Assembly (NCBI GenBank): GCA_963575745.1
Contig: CAUYUJ010019336.1
Coordinates: forward strand, 104,501 to 168,500
Direction of reading: 5' to 3'
Source: Prorocentrum cordatum
Taxonomy: Eukaryota > Sar > Dinophyceae > Prorocentrales > Prorocentraceae
DNA length: 64,000 nt
The position numbers were made by a program, and so were the translations under genes. The first letter of the stretch is position 1; every line of letters starts with the position of its first letter. Shown one piece after another: positions 1-11,040 of the stretch. The notes beneath the pieces are model-generated. The model was given only the letters and a program-made list of their open reading frames with translations. It was not told the DNA's origin and made no database searches.

Positions 1-621
1 ACGTTTATCGCTGACGGTATTCCCGGTAAAGCTCTGGGATCCTGTTTGTGATGCTCCAGCCATGGTTCTGGGAGTAACTTGTAAATTCAACATGTCCTGC
101 TTCATCTCGTTGATAGCATTCTCCATGTTGACAGCACGTATTTGCAGGTCTTCAATGTCATTCGTCACCGCCCGCGTCCTGCAATTGATCAAGATCCTCA
201 CGCAGTGGGCCAACAATATGGTTTAGGTATTCATGCCTAACGCCGTGCTGCTTAATGGCCCGGATGTCGCTTTTGTTCGGCTCCAAATGCTTATTCAGAA
301 TGGCCTCCAACGTAGCCGCGGTAAGTGTAGCACCCGATGTTTCCAGAAGGCGTGCTTGAAAATGCCGTTGTCGAATGTTTGCTAATGCCTCTGCCCCGCC
401 ATCGGGTTATGCTGCACGTCGTGATTGTTCTGCTGGTGCTGATGCTCCATCGTCCAAACCGTCCATCTCGTTCAGCGGGCTGTTGACGCGAGCAGTTTTG
501 GCTGCTGGAGGGATTGCTGGTAGGATGACGGCGAGGCGATGTTGTGCTTTTCTCCCTTGAACAACTGACGCACAGGGGTACCTGGCACGCGAGTGTCGCC
601 ACAAGCACCCGAAGAAGACAT
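1..621 (-). pseudogene. Decayed retroelement ORF1-like coding sequence (5' part, runs off left edge)
   Basis: Minus-strand translation gives protein-like sequence only if the frame is changed. ATG at 619-621 opens MSSSGACGDTRVPG...VRQLFKGEKHN. After a frame change, sequence rich in Gln, Asn and His follows. Then comes a helical stretch ending ALANIRQRHFQARLLETSG (about 280-390), followed by KHLEPNKSDIRAIK and LREDLDQLQD. A stop near 165 and another frame change lead to VTNDIEDLQIRAVN and NEMKQDMLNLQVTP, which reach base 1. The heptad-like pattern suggests a coiled coil, as in many LINE ORF1 proteins, but no domain is certain. A spliced-leader relic lies 80 bases upstream on the same strand, so this is probably a reinserted cDNA. 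The family is unidentified and could instead be a cellular retrogene. Some frameshifts could be assembly errors. Confidence 0.55.
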
Positions 622-701
622 CGCAGCCCACAGAGGTGACGTAAGTGTGGAGGGAATGTTCCCGGACACGGGTCTCTGAGAGTTCCCCTAATGTTCTTAG
701 C

Positions 702-722
702 CTTGAGCCAAAATGGCCACGA
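702..722 (-). other. Relict dinoflagellate spliced leader (SL)
   Basis: On the minus strand this reads TCGTGGCC-A-TTTTGGCTCAAG, matching DinoSL (CCGTAGCC-A-TTTTGGCTCAAG) at 19 of 21 positions. It lies directly upstream of the decayed coding sequence at 1-621 in the same orientation. SL is added to mRNA by trans-splicing and should not be in genomic DNA next to a gene unless a mature mRNA was copied back into the genome. The next bases outward (minus CGTGGCCGTT, about 727-736) may be a second, truncated SL. Confidence 0.8.
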
Positions 723-1830
723 ACGAACGGCCACGACGAAAATAAAAGGTTCCAGGGGCGTGGGCCGAGGGGGACGAAGGAACAGGGAGGGGGGGGGCCG
801 AGGGGGACGAACGACGACAGGACACGACGAAAATAAAAGGTTCCGTGGCCCAGGGGGGCTGCCCTGGGAAGCCTGGACGGAAAGAGGGCTGCCAAGGGGC
901 CCACGGGGGATGTAGTCCCGCAAGGGGCCCGCAGGGGTCCAGGGGAGCTGGTTCGCCGGGAGGGGGGGGGAGCGAGCCCAGGGGAGCTGGGTCCTCAGGG
1001 AGGGGGGGTGACTATACGGGGGGGGGCGAAAAGGGGGACGAACGGAGAGGAAAGACGACACACACATACACACGACGAGAATAAGGGTTTCCGTGGCCCA
1101 CGGGGGCTGCCTAGGGAAAGCTGGACGAAGGGTGCTCCCAAGGGGCCTGCGGTGAGGGGGGGGGGGCCCAGGGGAGCTGGGTTCAGGGGAGGGGTGGGGC
1201 CGAGCGGGATGAACGACGACACGACACGACGAAAATAAAAGGTTCCGTGACCCAGGGAGGCTGCCCTGGGAAGCCTGGACGGAGGGGGGCTGCCAAGGAG
1301 CCGTCACGGGGCACGGGAGGGGGGGGCCCAGGGGAGCTAGGTCTCACGGGGCGGGAACCACGGAAAAAAAAAAGGGGAAGCTCCAGGGGGGCTGCCACGG
1401 AAGCCTGGACGGAGGGGGCTGGCCAAGGTCAGGGGGGCAGTGGGGGGCACAGGGGGGGGGGGGCCAGGGGGCCTGCCCTGGGAAAAAAGATAAAAAAAAT
1501 AAACCCAGCGGTAGCCTGGACGGTGAGGGGCTGCAAGGAGCCCACGGGGGGGTGGCCCATGGGAGCTAGGTCTCGGGGGGGGGGGGGGGAGGGGGGGGGC
1601 ACGCCCAGGGGAGCTGAGTCTCAGGGGGGGGGGGAGGCCGAGGGGGACGAACGACGACACGACACGACGAAAATAAAGATGTCCGAGCTCTAGAACACAG
1701 CTGTGCAAGAGAACAAAGAGCCCAGGGGGGCTGGGTCCAGGGGCAGGGGAGGAGGCACGGCCCAGGGCCAGGACCAGAGGGACGACGACGAGCGAAAATT
1801 AGCCTGACGAAGGACCCAACCATGTGCAGT
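723..1830. repeat. G-rich dispersed repeat field (left block)
   Basis: The plus strand is very G-rich, with runs of 8-11 G. Two recurring pieces are visible: a CGACGAAAATAAAAGGTTCC-like segment (near 736, 825, 1071, 1219 and 1666) and a CTGCCCTGGGAAGCCTGGAC-like segment (near 858, 1260, 1390). Long proline-rich frames on the minus strand are shadows of the G runs. No gene seen. Confidence 0.8.
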
Positions 1831-3712
1831 TGTGAGTACCGCATTGTGGGTACCGGTTTCGGTGAAGCTCCTATGGGGCCACGAAACTTGTGAGGGGTGC
1901 GCCGAAATTGGTGGCGCGAACGCATGTGGACACTGCCACTGGGGCCTTCGGTGTAGCTCCCTATGGGGCCAAGGAACGCTGCCCTGGGCGAGGGAGACGC
2001 ATGCGAACTGCGCCATTGGGACCTTCGCTGGAGCTCATTCTGGGGCCACGAAGCGCTGTCATGGGCGGGGGAGACGCATGCGAACAGCGCCTCTGGCGCC
2101 TTCGGTGGAGCTCCCTATGGGGCCACGGAACGCTGTCCTGGGCGGGGGAGACGCATGCGAACACCCCGATTGAGGCCTTCGGTGGAGCTCCCTATGGGGC
2201 CACGAAACGCTTTCCTGGGTAGGGGAGACGCATGCGAACACCCCCACTGGGGCCTTCGGTGGAGCTCCCTATTGGGCTACGCAACGCTGCCCTGGGTGGG
2301 GGAACCGCATGCGGGCACCCCTACTGGGGCCGTCGGTGGACCTCCCTATGGGGCTACGAAACGCTGCCCTGGGTGGGGAACGCATGCGGCAACCCCCAAC
2401 TGGGGCCTTCGGATGGAGCTCCCTATGGGGCCACGAAACGCTGGCCCTGGGTGGGCACGATAACGGGGGAACCGCATGCGAGGCACCCCCGCTTGGGCCT
2501 TCGGTTGGAGCTCCCTATGTGGCTACGAACGCTGCCTGGTGGGGGAACCGCAATGCGGGCTGTGCCATTGGGGCCTTCGGTGGAGCTCCCTATGGGGCGA
2601 CGAAACGCTGCCCTGGGTGGGGGAACCGCATGCGAACACCCCCACTGGGGCCTTCGGTGGAGCTCCCTATGGGGCCACGAAACGCTGCCCTGGGTGGGGG
2701 AACCGCATGCGAACACCCCCACTGGGGCCTTCGGTGGAGCTCCCTATGGGGCAGCGAAACGCTGCCCTGGGTGGGGGAACCGCATGCGAACACCCCCACT
2801 GGGGCCTTCGGTGGAGCTCCCTATGGGGCTACGAAACGCTGCCCTGGGTGGGGGACACGCATGCGAACACCCCCACTGGGGCCTTCGGTGGAGCTCCCTA
2901 TGGGGCCACGAAACGCTGCCCTGGGTGGGGGAACCGCATGCGAACACCCCCCCTGGGGCCTTCGGTGGAGCTCCCTATGGGGCCACGAAACGCTGCCCTG
3001 GGTGGGGGAACCGCATGCGAACACCCCCACTGGGGCCTTCGGTGGAGCTCCCTATGGGGCTACGAAACGCTGCCCTGGGTGGGGGAACCGCATGCGGGCA
3101 CCCCCACTGGGCCCTTTGGTGGCAAGCTCCTTATGGGGCCACGAAGGGGAAACCTGCCATGCGGGCACCCCCAGTTGGAGCGTTCGGTGGAGCTCCTTAT
3201 GGCTAATTAAACCAACGTTTTGCCCTGGGTAGTAAAGAAACCGCATGCGGTCACCCCGATTGAGGCCTTCGGTTGAGGAGCTTCCCTATGGGGCTACGAA
3301 ACGCTGCCCTGGGTGGGGGAACCGCATGCCGGCACCCCCACTGGGGCCTTCGGTGGAGCTCCCTATGGGGCCACGAAACGCTGCCCTGGGTGGGGGAACC
3401 ACATGCGGGCACCCCCACTGGGGCCTTCGGTGGAGCTCCCTATGGGGCTACGAAACGCTGCCCTGGGTGGGGGAACCGCATGCGGGCACCCCCACTGGGG
3501 CCTTCGGTGGAGCTCCTTATGGGGCTACGAAACGCTGCCCTGGGTGGGGGAACCGCAGGCGGGCACCCCCACTGGGGCCTTCGGTGGAGCTCGCTATGGG
3601 GCAACGAAACGCTGCCCTGGGTGGGGGAACCGCATGCGGGCACCCCCACTGGGACCTTCGGTGGAGCTTCCTATGGGGCCACGAAACGCTGCCCTGGGTG
3701 GGTGAAACGCAG
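1830..3712. repeat. 77-bp tandem satellite, about 24 copies
   Basis: The unit contains CGAAACGCTGCCCTGGG, GAACCGCATGCG, CACCCCCACTGGGG and CCTTCGGTGGAGCTCCC. Measured starts of the CGAAACG core at 2601, 2678, 2755 and 2832 give an exact 77-bp period. Copies at 2520-2560 and 3110-3270 are degraded; the centre (2600-3100) and 3290-3690 are almost identical. Because 77 is not a multiple of three, each frame cycles every 231 bp, and all plus frames stay open because the unit lacks stops. These open frames are by-products. Confidence 0.95.
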
Positions 3713-6700
3713 GGGAGAAGGGGAGGAGGGAGGAGCGGGAGGAGGAGGGGGAGGAGGAGGTGGAGGAGGAGGAAGGAGGAAGGAGGAAGGTGGGACGCGG
3801 GGCGCTGTCTCTTCAAAACGAGGACCCAACACCATAGGATGGTTGGGAATAAAGGGTCCAGGGCGAGGGGGACTGGGGCCAGGGCCAGGGGGGGGAGGCT
3901 GGGTCTAGAGCCAGGGCCAGCGGGGCAAGGGGGGCTGGGGCCAGGACCAGGTGGGGAGGTTGGGTCCAGGGCCAGGACCGGACCAGGGACGACGACGAAC
4001 GAAAATAAAGGGTCCAGGGCGAGGGGGGCTGAGGCCAGGGCCGGAGGGGGGGGGGAGGCTGGGTCCAGGGCCAGGGCCAGCGGGGCAAGGGGGGCTGAGG
4101 CCAAGACCGGGGGGGGAGGTTGGGTCCAGGGCCAGGACCAGACCAGGGACGACGACGAACGAAAATAAAGAGGGGCCGGGGCCAGGGCCGGAGGAGGAGG
4201 CTGGGTCCAGGGCCAGGACCAGAGGGGCGACGACGAACGAAAACAAAGGGTCCAGGGCGAGGGGGGCTGGGGCCAGGGCCAGGGGAGGTGGCAGGGTCCA
4301 GGCTGGGCCAGGACCAGAGGGACGACGACGAACGAAAATAAAAAATCCAGGGCGAGGGGGACTGGGGCCAGGGCCGGGGGGGGCTGGGTCCAGGGCCAGG
4401 ACCGGACCAGGGACGACGACGAACGAAAACAAGTGGCACGCGTGCCCTGGCTCTTGCACAAAGGAGCTGCGAAGGACTGGAGGCCCGGCCCAGGGGGGCT
4501 GCCCTGGGAAGCCTGGACGGAGGGGGGGTCCCAAGGAGGGGTGGCCCAAGGGAGCTGGGGCTCAGGCTCGGGGGGAGGGGCCGACAGGGACGAACCACCA
4601 CGAACCACGAACCACGACGAAAATAAGGATGTCCGCGGCCCAGGGGGGCTGTCCTAGGAAGCCTGGACGGAGCAAGCCTCCGAAGGTGGGCTGCCCAGGG
4701 GGTCTGGGGCTCAGGCTCAGGGGAGGGGCCGAGGGGGGCGAACCACCACGAACCACGAACCACGACGAAAATAAAGATGTCCGAGCTCTAGAGCACAGCT
4801 GTGCAAGAGAATAAAGGGTCCGGAGCGAGGGGGGCTGAGGCCAGGGCCAGGGGTGCGGGGGCCGGGGGGGGGGAGGCCAGGGGCGGGCCAGAGCCAATGG
4901 AGGGAGGGCGAGGACGACGACGAACCACGAACCACGAACCACGAAAATAAAGGAACCGGAGCGAGGGGGGCTGGGGCCAGGGCCAGGAGGGCCAGAGCCA
5001 GGGCGGGGCGAGGCGAGGGGGGCCGGGGCCAGGGCCAGGGGGGCCAGAGCCAAGGGAGGGGGGCGAGGGGAAGCTGGGGCCCAGGCCAGGGGGGCTGGGA
5101 CCAGAGCCAGGGGGGGTGGAGGGGGGCGAGGACGACGACGAACCACGAACCACGAAAATAAAAGGTCCGGGGCGAGGGGGCTGAGGCCAGGGCCAAAGGC
5201 GCCAGAGCATGGGGCGAGGGGGGGGGGCTGAGGCCAGGGCCAGGGGGGGCCAGAGCCAGGAGGGGGGGCGAGGGGACACTGGGACCAGGGCGAAGGGGGC
5301 TGAGGCCAGGGCCAAGGGGGCCAGAGCCAAGGGAGGCGAGGGGGCCAGAGCATGGGGGGCGAGGGGAGCTGGGGGCCAGGCCGGGGGGCCAGAGCCAAGG
5401 GGGGGAAGGCGAACCACGACCACTAACCGCGAAAATACAAGGGTCCAGAGCGAGGGAGGCTGGGGCCAGGGGCCAGGGTGGCCAGGAGCCAGGGGGGGCG
5501 AGGCGAGGGGGGGACTGGGGCCAGGGCCAGGGGGGCCAGAGCAGGGGGCGAGGGGGGGGCTGAGGCCAGGGCCAGGGGAGCCAGAGCCAGGGGGGGGGGC
5601 AAGGGGAAGCTGGGGCCAGGGCGAGGGGGGCTGAGGCCAAGGCCAAGGAGGCCAGAGCCAAGGGGGGAGCGAGGGGGGCCAGAGCGAAGGGGAGAGCGAG
5701 AGGAAGCTGGAGCCAGGGCCAGGGGGGCTGGAGCCAAGGGGGGCAAGGGGAAGCTGGGGCCAGGGCCAGGGGGGCCAGAGCCAATGGAGGGAGGGCGAGG
5801 ACGACGACGAACCAAAAGGGTCCGGAGAGAGGGGGGCTGGGGGCTGGGGCCAGGGTGGCCGGAGGCAGGGGGTGGGGCGAGGCGAGGGGGGCCGGGGCCA
5901 GGGCCAGGGGGGCCAGAGCCAAGGGAGGGGGGCGAGAGGAAGCTGGGGCCAAGGCCAGTTGGGCTCAGGCCAGAGCCAGGACGGGGGGGAGGCGAGGACG
6001 ACGACGAACCACGAACCACGAACCACGAAAATAAAAGGTCCGGGGCGAGGGGGGCTGAGGTCTGGGCCAAGGGGGCCAGAGCATGGGGCGAGGGGGGCTG
6101 AGGCCAGGGCCAGGAGGGCCAGAGCCAGGGGGTGGGGGGGGGTGAGGGGAAGCTGGGGCCAGGGCGAGGGGGGCTGAGGCCAGGGCCAAGGGGGCCAGAG
6201 CCAAGGGGGGGCGAGGGAATAGCAGGAGGCACAGCTTGCTCATGTCCCTGGATGAATGAAGAGTCTGACGTGCGGGGCAAGTATATATAGTATAGAACGT
6301 ACGCCCCAAACGGCGGCTTGAGCCCGAGCCTTGAGCCAGAGCGAAGGGGGGGCGAGGGGGGCCAGAGCGAAGGGGGGGCGAGAGGGGGGGCGAGGGGAAG
6401 CTGGGGCCAGGGCCAGGGGGACTGGAGCCGAGGGGGGCGAGGGCCAGAGCACGGGGCCAGGCAAGGGGGGCTGGGGTGAAGGCCAGGGGGGCCAGAGCCA
6501 AGGGGTGGAAGGGAGGGGGGGCGAGGACGACGACGGGGCGAGGGGGGCTGAGGCCAGGGCCAGGGGGGCGCGAGGGGGGCCAGAGCGAAGGGGAGGGGCG
6601 CTGAGGCCAGGGCCAGGGGGGCCAGAGCCAAGGGGAGGGCGAGGGGAAGCTGGGGCCAGGGCCAGGGGAAGCCGAGGACGACGACGAACCACGAACCACG

Positions 6701-7735
6701 AACCACGAAAATAAAGAGGTCCGAGCTCTAGAGGACGACGACGGGGCGAGGGGGCTGAAAATAAAGAGGTCCGAGCTCTAGAGGACGACGACGGGGCGAG
6801 GGGGCTGAGGCCAGGGCCAGGGGGGCGCGAGGGGGGCCAGAGCGCAGGGGTGGCGCTGAGGCCAGGGCCAGGGGGGCCAGGGCCAAGGGGAGGGCGAGGG
6901 GAAGCTGGGGCCAGGGCCAGGGGAAGCCGAGGACGACGACGAACCACGAACCACGAACCACGAACCACGAAAAGAAAGAGGTCCGAGCTCTAGAGCACAA
7001 CTGTGCAAGAGAATAAAGGGTCCAGGGGGGCTGGGGCCAGGGCCAGGGGATGAGGCAGGGTCCAGGGCCAAAACCAGAGGGACGACGACGAACGAAAATA
7101 AAGGGTCCAGGGCGAGGGGGACTGGGGCCAGGGCCAGGGGGGGGAGACTGGGTCCAGGGACAGGGCCAGCGGGGCGAGAAGGGCTGGGGCCAGGACCAGG
7201 TGGAGAGGTGGGGTCCAGGGCCAGGACAGGACCAGGGACGACGACGAACGAAAATAAAGGGTCCAGGGGGGCTGGGGCCAGGGCCAGGGGAGAAGGCAGG
7301 GTCCAGGACCAGAGGGACGACGACGAACCAAAATAAAGGGTCCAGGGCGAGGGGGACTGGGGCCAAGGGAGGCTAGGGCCAGCGGGGCGAGGGGGGCTGT
7401 GGCCAGGACCAGGTGCGGAGTTTGAGTCCAGGGCCAGGGCCGAACCAGGGACGACGACGAACGAAAAAAGGGTCCAGGGCGAGGGGGACTGGGGCCAAGG
7501 CCGGGGGGGGAAGGCTGGGTCCAGGGCCAGGGCCAGCGGGGCGAGGGGGGCTGGGGCCAGAGCCAGGTGGGGAGGTTGGGTCCAGGGCCAGGGCCAGCGG
7601 GGCGAGGGAGGCTGGGGCCAGGACCAGATGGTGGGTCCAGGGCCAGGACCGGACCAGGGACGACGACGAACGAAAATAAAGAGGTCCGAGCTCTAGAGCA
7701 CAGCTGTGCAAGAGAATAAGATTCCAGGGTACCAG
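3713..7735. repeat. GGGCCAGGGCCAGGGG-type G-rich repeat field (right block)
   Basis: Dense irregular repetition of GGGGCCAGGGCCAGGGG, GGTCCAGGGC and GGGGCGAGGGGGGCTG on the plus strand, punctuated by ACGACGACGAACGAAAATAA. At about 3715-3790 there is a GGA-rich stretch. A conserved block with GTCCGAGCTCTAGAG followed by CACAGCTGTGCAAGAGAA recurs at 4780, 6978 and 7682 (and 1680), with partial copies at 6719 and 6768. Runs of four or more GGG tracts make G-quadruplexes likely. Minus-strand Pro/Trp-rich frames are artefacts. No gene seen. Confidence 0.85.
7682..7718. repeat. Conserved palindromic block of the G-rich field (representative copy)
   Basis: This short block holds GAGCTC, TCTAGA and the 12-bp perfect palindrome GCACAGCTGTGC, followed by AAGAGAATAA. 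It is the best conserved piece of the 0.7-7.7 kb field, with further copies near 1680 (one substitution), 4780 and 6978, plus truncated copies near 6719 and 6768. Its role is unknown. Confidence 0.6.
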
Positions 7736-8080
7736 GGGCCTAGGCCCCAGGCCGGCACACCCTCCCAGATTTCACCCACCCCCCTTTTGCCCCTCTCCCC
7801 TCCCGGGACCTCAAGGCCTCCTGGGACCAAGTGGGAGAACTGCAACTCACATTTCGACTCCTCCGCCCCGAGTGGACCCCCCAGACCGCCAGCAGGCCCC
7901 CAAGAGGCCCGCAAAAGGCCCAAAAGAGGCCACAAGAGGCCCCCAAACAGCCCCCAAGAGGTTTTAGGTTGGCTCCAAGAGGCGCCCGGGAAGCATGCCA
8001 ATCCCAACAGGCATCCAAGAAGCCTTTGACCCACAACCCATGTACGGTGGCGGTATGAGCCGAAGACCAATAGACCTGGG
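7736..8080. other. Transition segment, no gene seen
   Basis: About 7740-7890 is moderately pyrimidine-rich sequence without recognisable coding. From about 7890 to 7990 it turns into CCCAAGAGG-type decamers, the reverse complement of the decamers that dominate from 8380 onward. It therefore marks a polarity switch at the left border of the large satellite. Confidence 0.5.
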
Positions 8081-10380
8081 CCGGCACAGAAACGGAAAGA
8101 GCGCTTCAGAAACAGAAACCGAAATTACTCACACCACCGTTCGTACTGGGAGCCTTGACGTTGAGAGCTTGTTACGTCACCCCTCGCTCTTGGGAGCCTT
8201 GGTGTTCAGAGATTGTTGCGTTGCCGCCCGTTCCTGAGCCTTGGCTGGGCCTTGGTGTCAGGAACTTGTTACGTCACCGCTCTCTGCTGGGAGCCTTGGT
8301 CGTATCAGCTTGTGTACGTCACCGTTCGCTCTTGGGAGCCTTGGTGTGAAGAGCTTTTTGCGTTACCGATCGCTCTCTATTTGGCGTCTCTGGGCCTTCT
8401 TGGGAGTCCTATTGAGGCCCTTGTCGGGCCCTTTTGGAGGCCTCTTGGGAACCTCTTGGGGGCCTCTTGGGGCTTCTTGGGGGGCTCTGGGGGCCTCCTG
8501 GGAGCTTCTTGGGGCGAAAGGCTAGACTTTTCGGTTCGTGGTCCCCCTCTTGGGGCCGTCTTGGGGCCCTCTTGGGCCGTCTTGGGCGCCTCTTGGGCCG
8601 TCTTGGAACCCTCTTGGGCCGTCTTGGAACCCTCTTGGGCCGTTTTGGGGGCCTCTTGGGAGCCTCTTGGGCCGTCTTGGGGCGGTCTTGGGGGCCTCTT
8701 GGAGCGTCTTCAACGCAGTGAAAGCCGAAAAGCCTTGTATATTAAAAATGTACATTTTTCACATAGTAAATCAATGATTTTCGCCTCCCGGTGGCCTCTT
8801 GGGACGCCTCTTGCGGGCCTCTTGGGGCTTCTTGGGGGGCTCTGGGGGACTCCTGGGAGCGTCTTGGGGCGAAAGGCTAGACTTTTCGGTTCGCGGTCCC
8901 CCTCTTGGGGCCATCTTGGGGCCCTCTTGGGCCGTCTTGAGGCGCCTCTTGGGCCGTCTGGGGGCCCTCTTGGGCCGTTTCGAGGGCCTCTTGGGAGCCT
9001 CTTGGGCCGTCTTGGAGCGGTCTTGGGAGCCTCTGGGGCCGTCGTCAACGCCGTGAAAGGCGAAAAGCCGTAGATGCTAAAAATATACCTTTTCCTTTGG
9101 AAAATATATGATTTTGGCCTCTTAGGGCCCTCTTGGGACGCCCCTTGGGCGCCTCTTGGGGGCCTCTTGGGGGCCTCTTGGGCCGTCTTGGGCGCTCTTG
9201 GGCTCTCTTGGAGCGCTCTTGGGCCGTCTTGGGGGGGAACCCGAAAAAAACCGAAAAACATGCAAAAACCTAGGGAAAATCCCAAAACGGCCATTAACAC
9301 CCATATGGGCACGCTACCCCCCTCTCCTGGAACCCCTCCCTTTAGGGCTTCGCCCACACCAGAACGTCATCACTCGTACCTCGCTCTTTCCGTTACCTGG
9401 GCCGGCACAGAAACGGAAAGAGCGCTTCAGAAACAGAAACCGAAATTACTCACACCACCGTTCGTACTGGGAGCCTTGGCGTTGAGAGCTTGTTACGTCA
9501 CCCCTCGCTCTTGGGAGCCTTGGTGTTCAGAGATTGTTGCGTTGTCGCCCGTTCCTGAGCCTTGGCTGGGCCTTGGTGTCAGGAACTTGTTACGTCACCG
9601 CTCTCTGCTGGGAGCCTTGGTCTTATCAGCTTGTTTACGTCACCGTTCGCTCTTGGGAGCCTTGGTGTGAAGAGCTTTTTGCGTTACCGATCGCTCTCTA
9701 TTTGGCGTCTCCTCTTGGGAGTCCTATTGAGGCCCTTGTCGGGCCCTTTTGGAGGCCTCTTGGGGGCCTCTTGGGGGCCTCTTGGGGCTTCTTGGGGGGT
9801 TCTGGGGGCCTCCTGGGAGCTTCTTGGGGCGAAAGGCTAGACTTTTCGGTTCGTGGTCCCCCTCTTGGGGCCGTCTTGGGGCCCTCTTGGGCCGTCTTGG
9901 GCGCCTCTTGGGCCGTCTTGGAACCCTCTTGGGCCGTTTTGGGGGCCTCTTGGGAGCCTCTTGGGCCGTCTTGGGGCGGTGTTGGGGGCCTCTTGGAGCG
10001 TCTTCAACGCAGTGACAGCCGAAAAGCCTTGTATGCTAAAAATGTACATTTTCTCATAGGAAATCAATGATTTTCGCCTCTCGGTGGCCTCTTGGGACGC
10101 CTGTTGGGAGCCTCTTGGGGCTTCTTGGGGGCTCTGGGGGCCTCCTGGGAGCGTCTTGGGGCGAAAGGCTAGACTTTTCGGTTCGTGGTCCCCCTCTTGG
10201 GGCCGTCTTGGGGCCCTCTTGGGCCGTCTTGGGCGCCTCTTGGGCCGTCTGGGGGCCCTCTTGGCCGTTTTGGGGGGCCTCTTGGGAGCCTCTTGGGCCG
10301 TCTTGGGGCGGTCTTGGGAGCCTCTGGGGCCGTCGTCAACGCCGGGAAAGGCGAAAGGCCGTAGATGCTAAAAATCCGCC
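8081..10380. repeat. Higher-order satellite, units 1 and 2 (about 1.3 kb)
   Basis: Each unit begins CCGGCACAGAAACGGAAAGA (8082, 9402). It continues with five degenerate 52-54 bp monomers, several with TTACGTCACC, then long arrays of 10-12 bp CCTCTTGGGG / CCGTCTTGGGG elements. These are interrupted by AT-richer spacers such as AAAGCCGAAAAGCC...TAAAAATGTACATTTTT. Marker spacing is 1320 bp. Leu/Gly/Pro/Trp-rich frames here repeat GPSWGPLG-like motifs and come directly from the decamer, so they are not reported as genes. Confidence 0.9.
8744..8759. other. Palindromic AT-rich spacer core of the satellite
   Basis: AAAAATGTACATTTTT is a perfect 16-bp palindrome inside otherwise GC-rich repeats. Related spacers (AAAATGTACGTTTT, AAAATATACGTTTT and similar) recur near 9080, 10040, 11315, 19076, 20375, 21304, 22586, 22920, 23850 and 25000, usually just after an AAAGCC-AAAAGCCGT segment. 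Confidence 0.6.
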
Positions 10381-10589
10381 GGCCCACTTGTGGGGCCACC
10401 AGGCTGTAGGCGCGGGTTCGCAGTTTCCTATACCAGTTGTAGCTTGTAGTTTCCAGTGTTACAGTTCTGCTTCTTGCTGGTTACTGTAACTAGTTGATTG
10501 ACCGCGCGAGGGGGGGGGAGGCCCAAACCAAGACTTTTAGCGTCTCCTGGGCGCGTTGTCTGAATTGCTGCGGGGGCTCGAAATCGACA
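10381..10589. other. Unique-looking linker, no gene seen
   Basis: Mixed-composition sequence between the satellite and the 73-bp repeat, containing AGTTGTAGCTTGTAGTTTCC and a G run near 10510. No open frame looks convincing and no RNA gene was recognised. Confidence 0.4.
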
Positions 10590-11040
10590 CCCCTCACGCA
10601 GATCCGCGGGGTCAGGGTCCAAAAACACAGGAGATTTGCCACATTTCTGAAATTCGGTGCCACCCCTCACGCAGATCCGCGGGGTCAGGGTCCAAAAACA
10701 CAGGGGATTTGCCACATTTCTATAATTCGACGCCACCCCTCACGCAGATCCGCGGGGTCAGAGTCCAAAAACACACAGTATTTGCCACATTTCTGAAATT
10801 CGGTGCCACCACTCACGCAGATCCGCAGAGTCACGGTCCAAAAACACACGGGATTTGCCACATTTCTGTCATTCGGTGCCACCCCTCACGCAGATCCGCG
10901 GGGTCAGGGTCCAAAAACACAAGGGATTTGCCACATTTCTGAAATTCGGCGCCACCCCTCACGCAGATCCGCGGGGTCAGGGTCCAAAAACACAGGGGAT
11001 TTGGTACATTTCTGAAATTCGGTGCCACCCTTCACGCACA
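10590..11040. repeat. 73-bp tandem repeat, six full copies plus a partial
   Basis: CACGCAGATCCGC starts at 10595, 10668, 10741, 10814, 10887 and 10960, with a degenerate copy at 11033, giving an exact 73-bp period. The unit also holds GGGTCAGGGTCCAAAAACAC and GATTTGCCACATTTCTG. Open frames through it reflect a lack of stops. Confidence 0.95.

Noticed and set aside
6310-6345. CTTGAGCC...CTTGAGCCAGAGC as SL relics
   Set aside because: Only the CTTGAGCCA word matches; the diagnostic AAAATGGCTACGG part is absent.
3517-7711. Long Pro/Trp/Ser-rich minus-strand open frames
   Set aside because: They mirror G-rich repeat units, overlap one another in several frames and contain no recognisable domain.
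8213-9073. Long GPSWGPLGPSWA-type open frames, here and throughout 8-25 kb
   Set aside because: Direct translation of the CCTCTTGGG decamer in any frame. The frames are open because the decamer lacks stops, and frame changes between copies are frequent.
10590-11040. CRISPR-like array
   Set aside because: The 73-bp units are contiguous and nearly identical along their whole length, so there are no unique spacers; the context is eukaryotic satellite.
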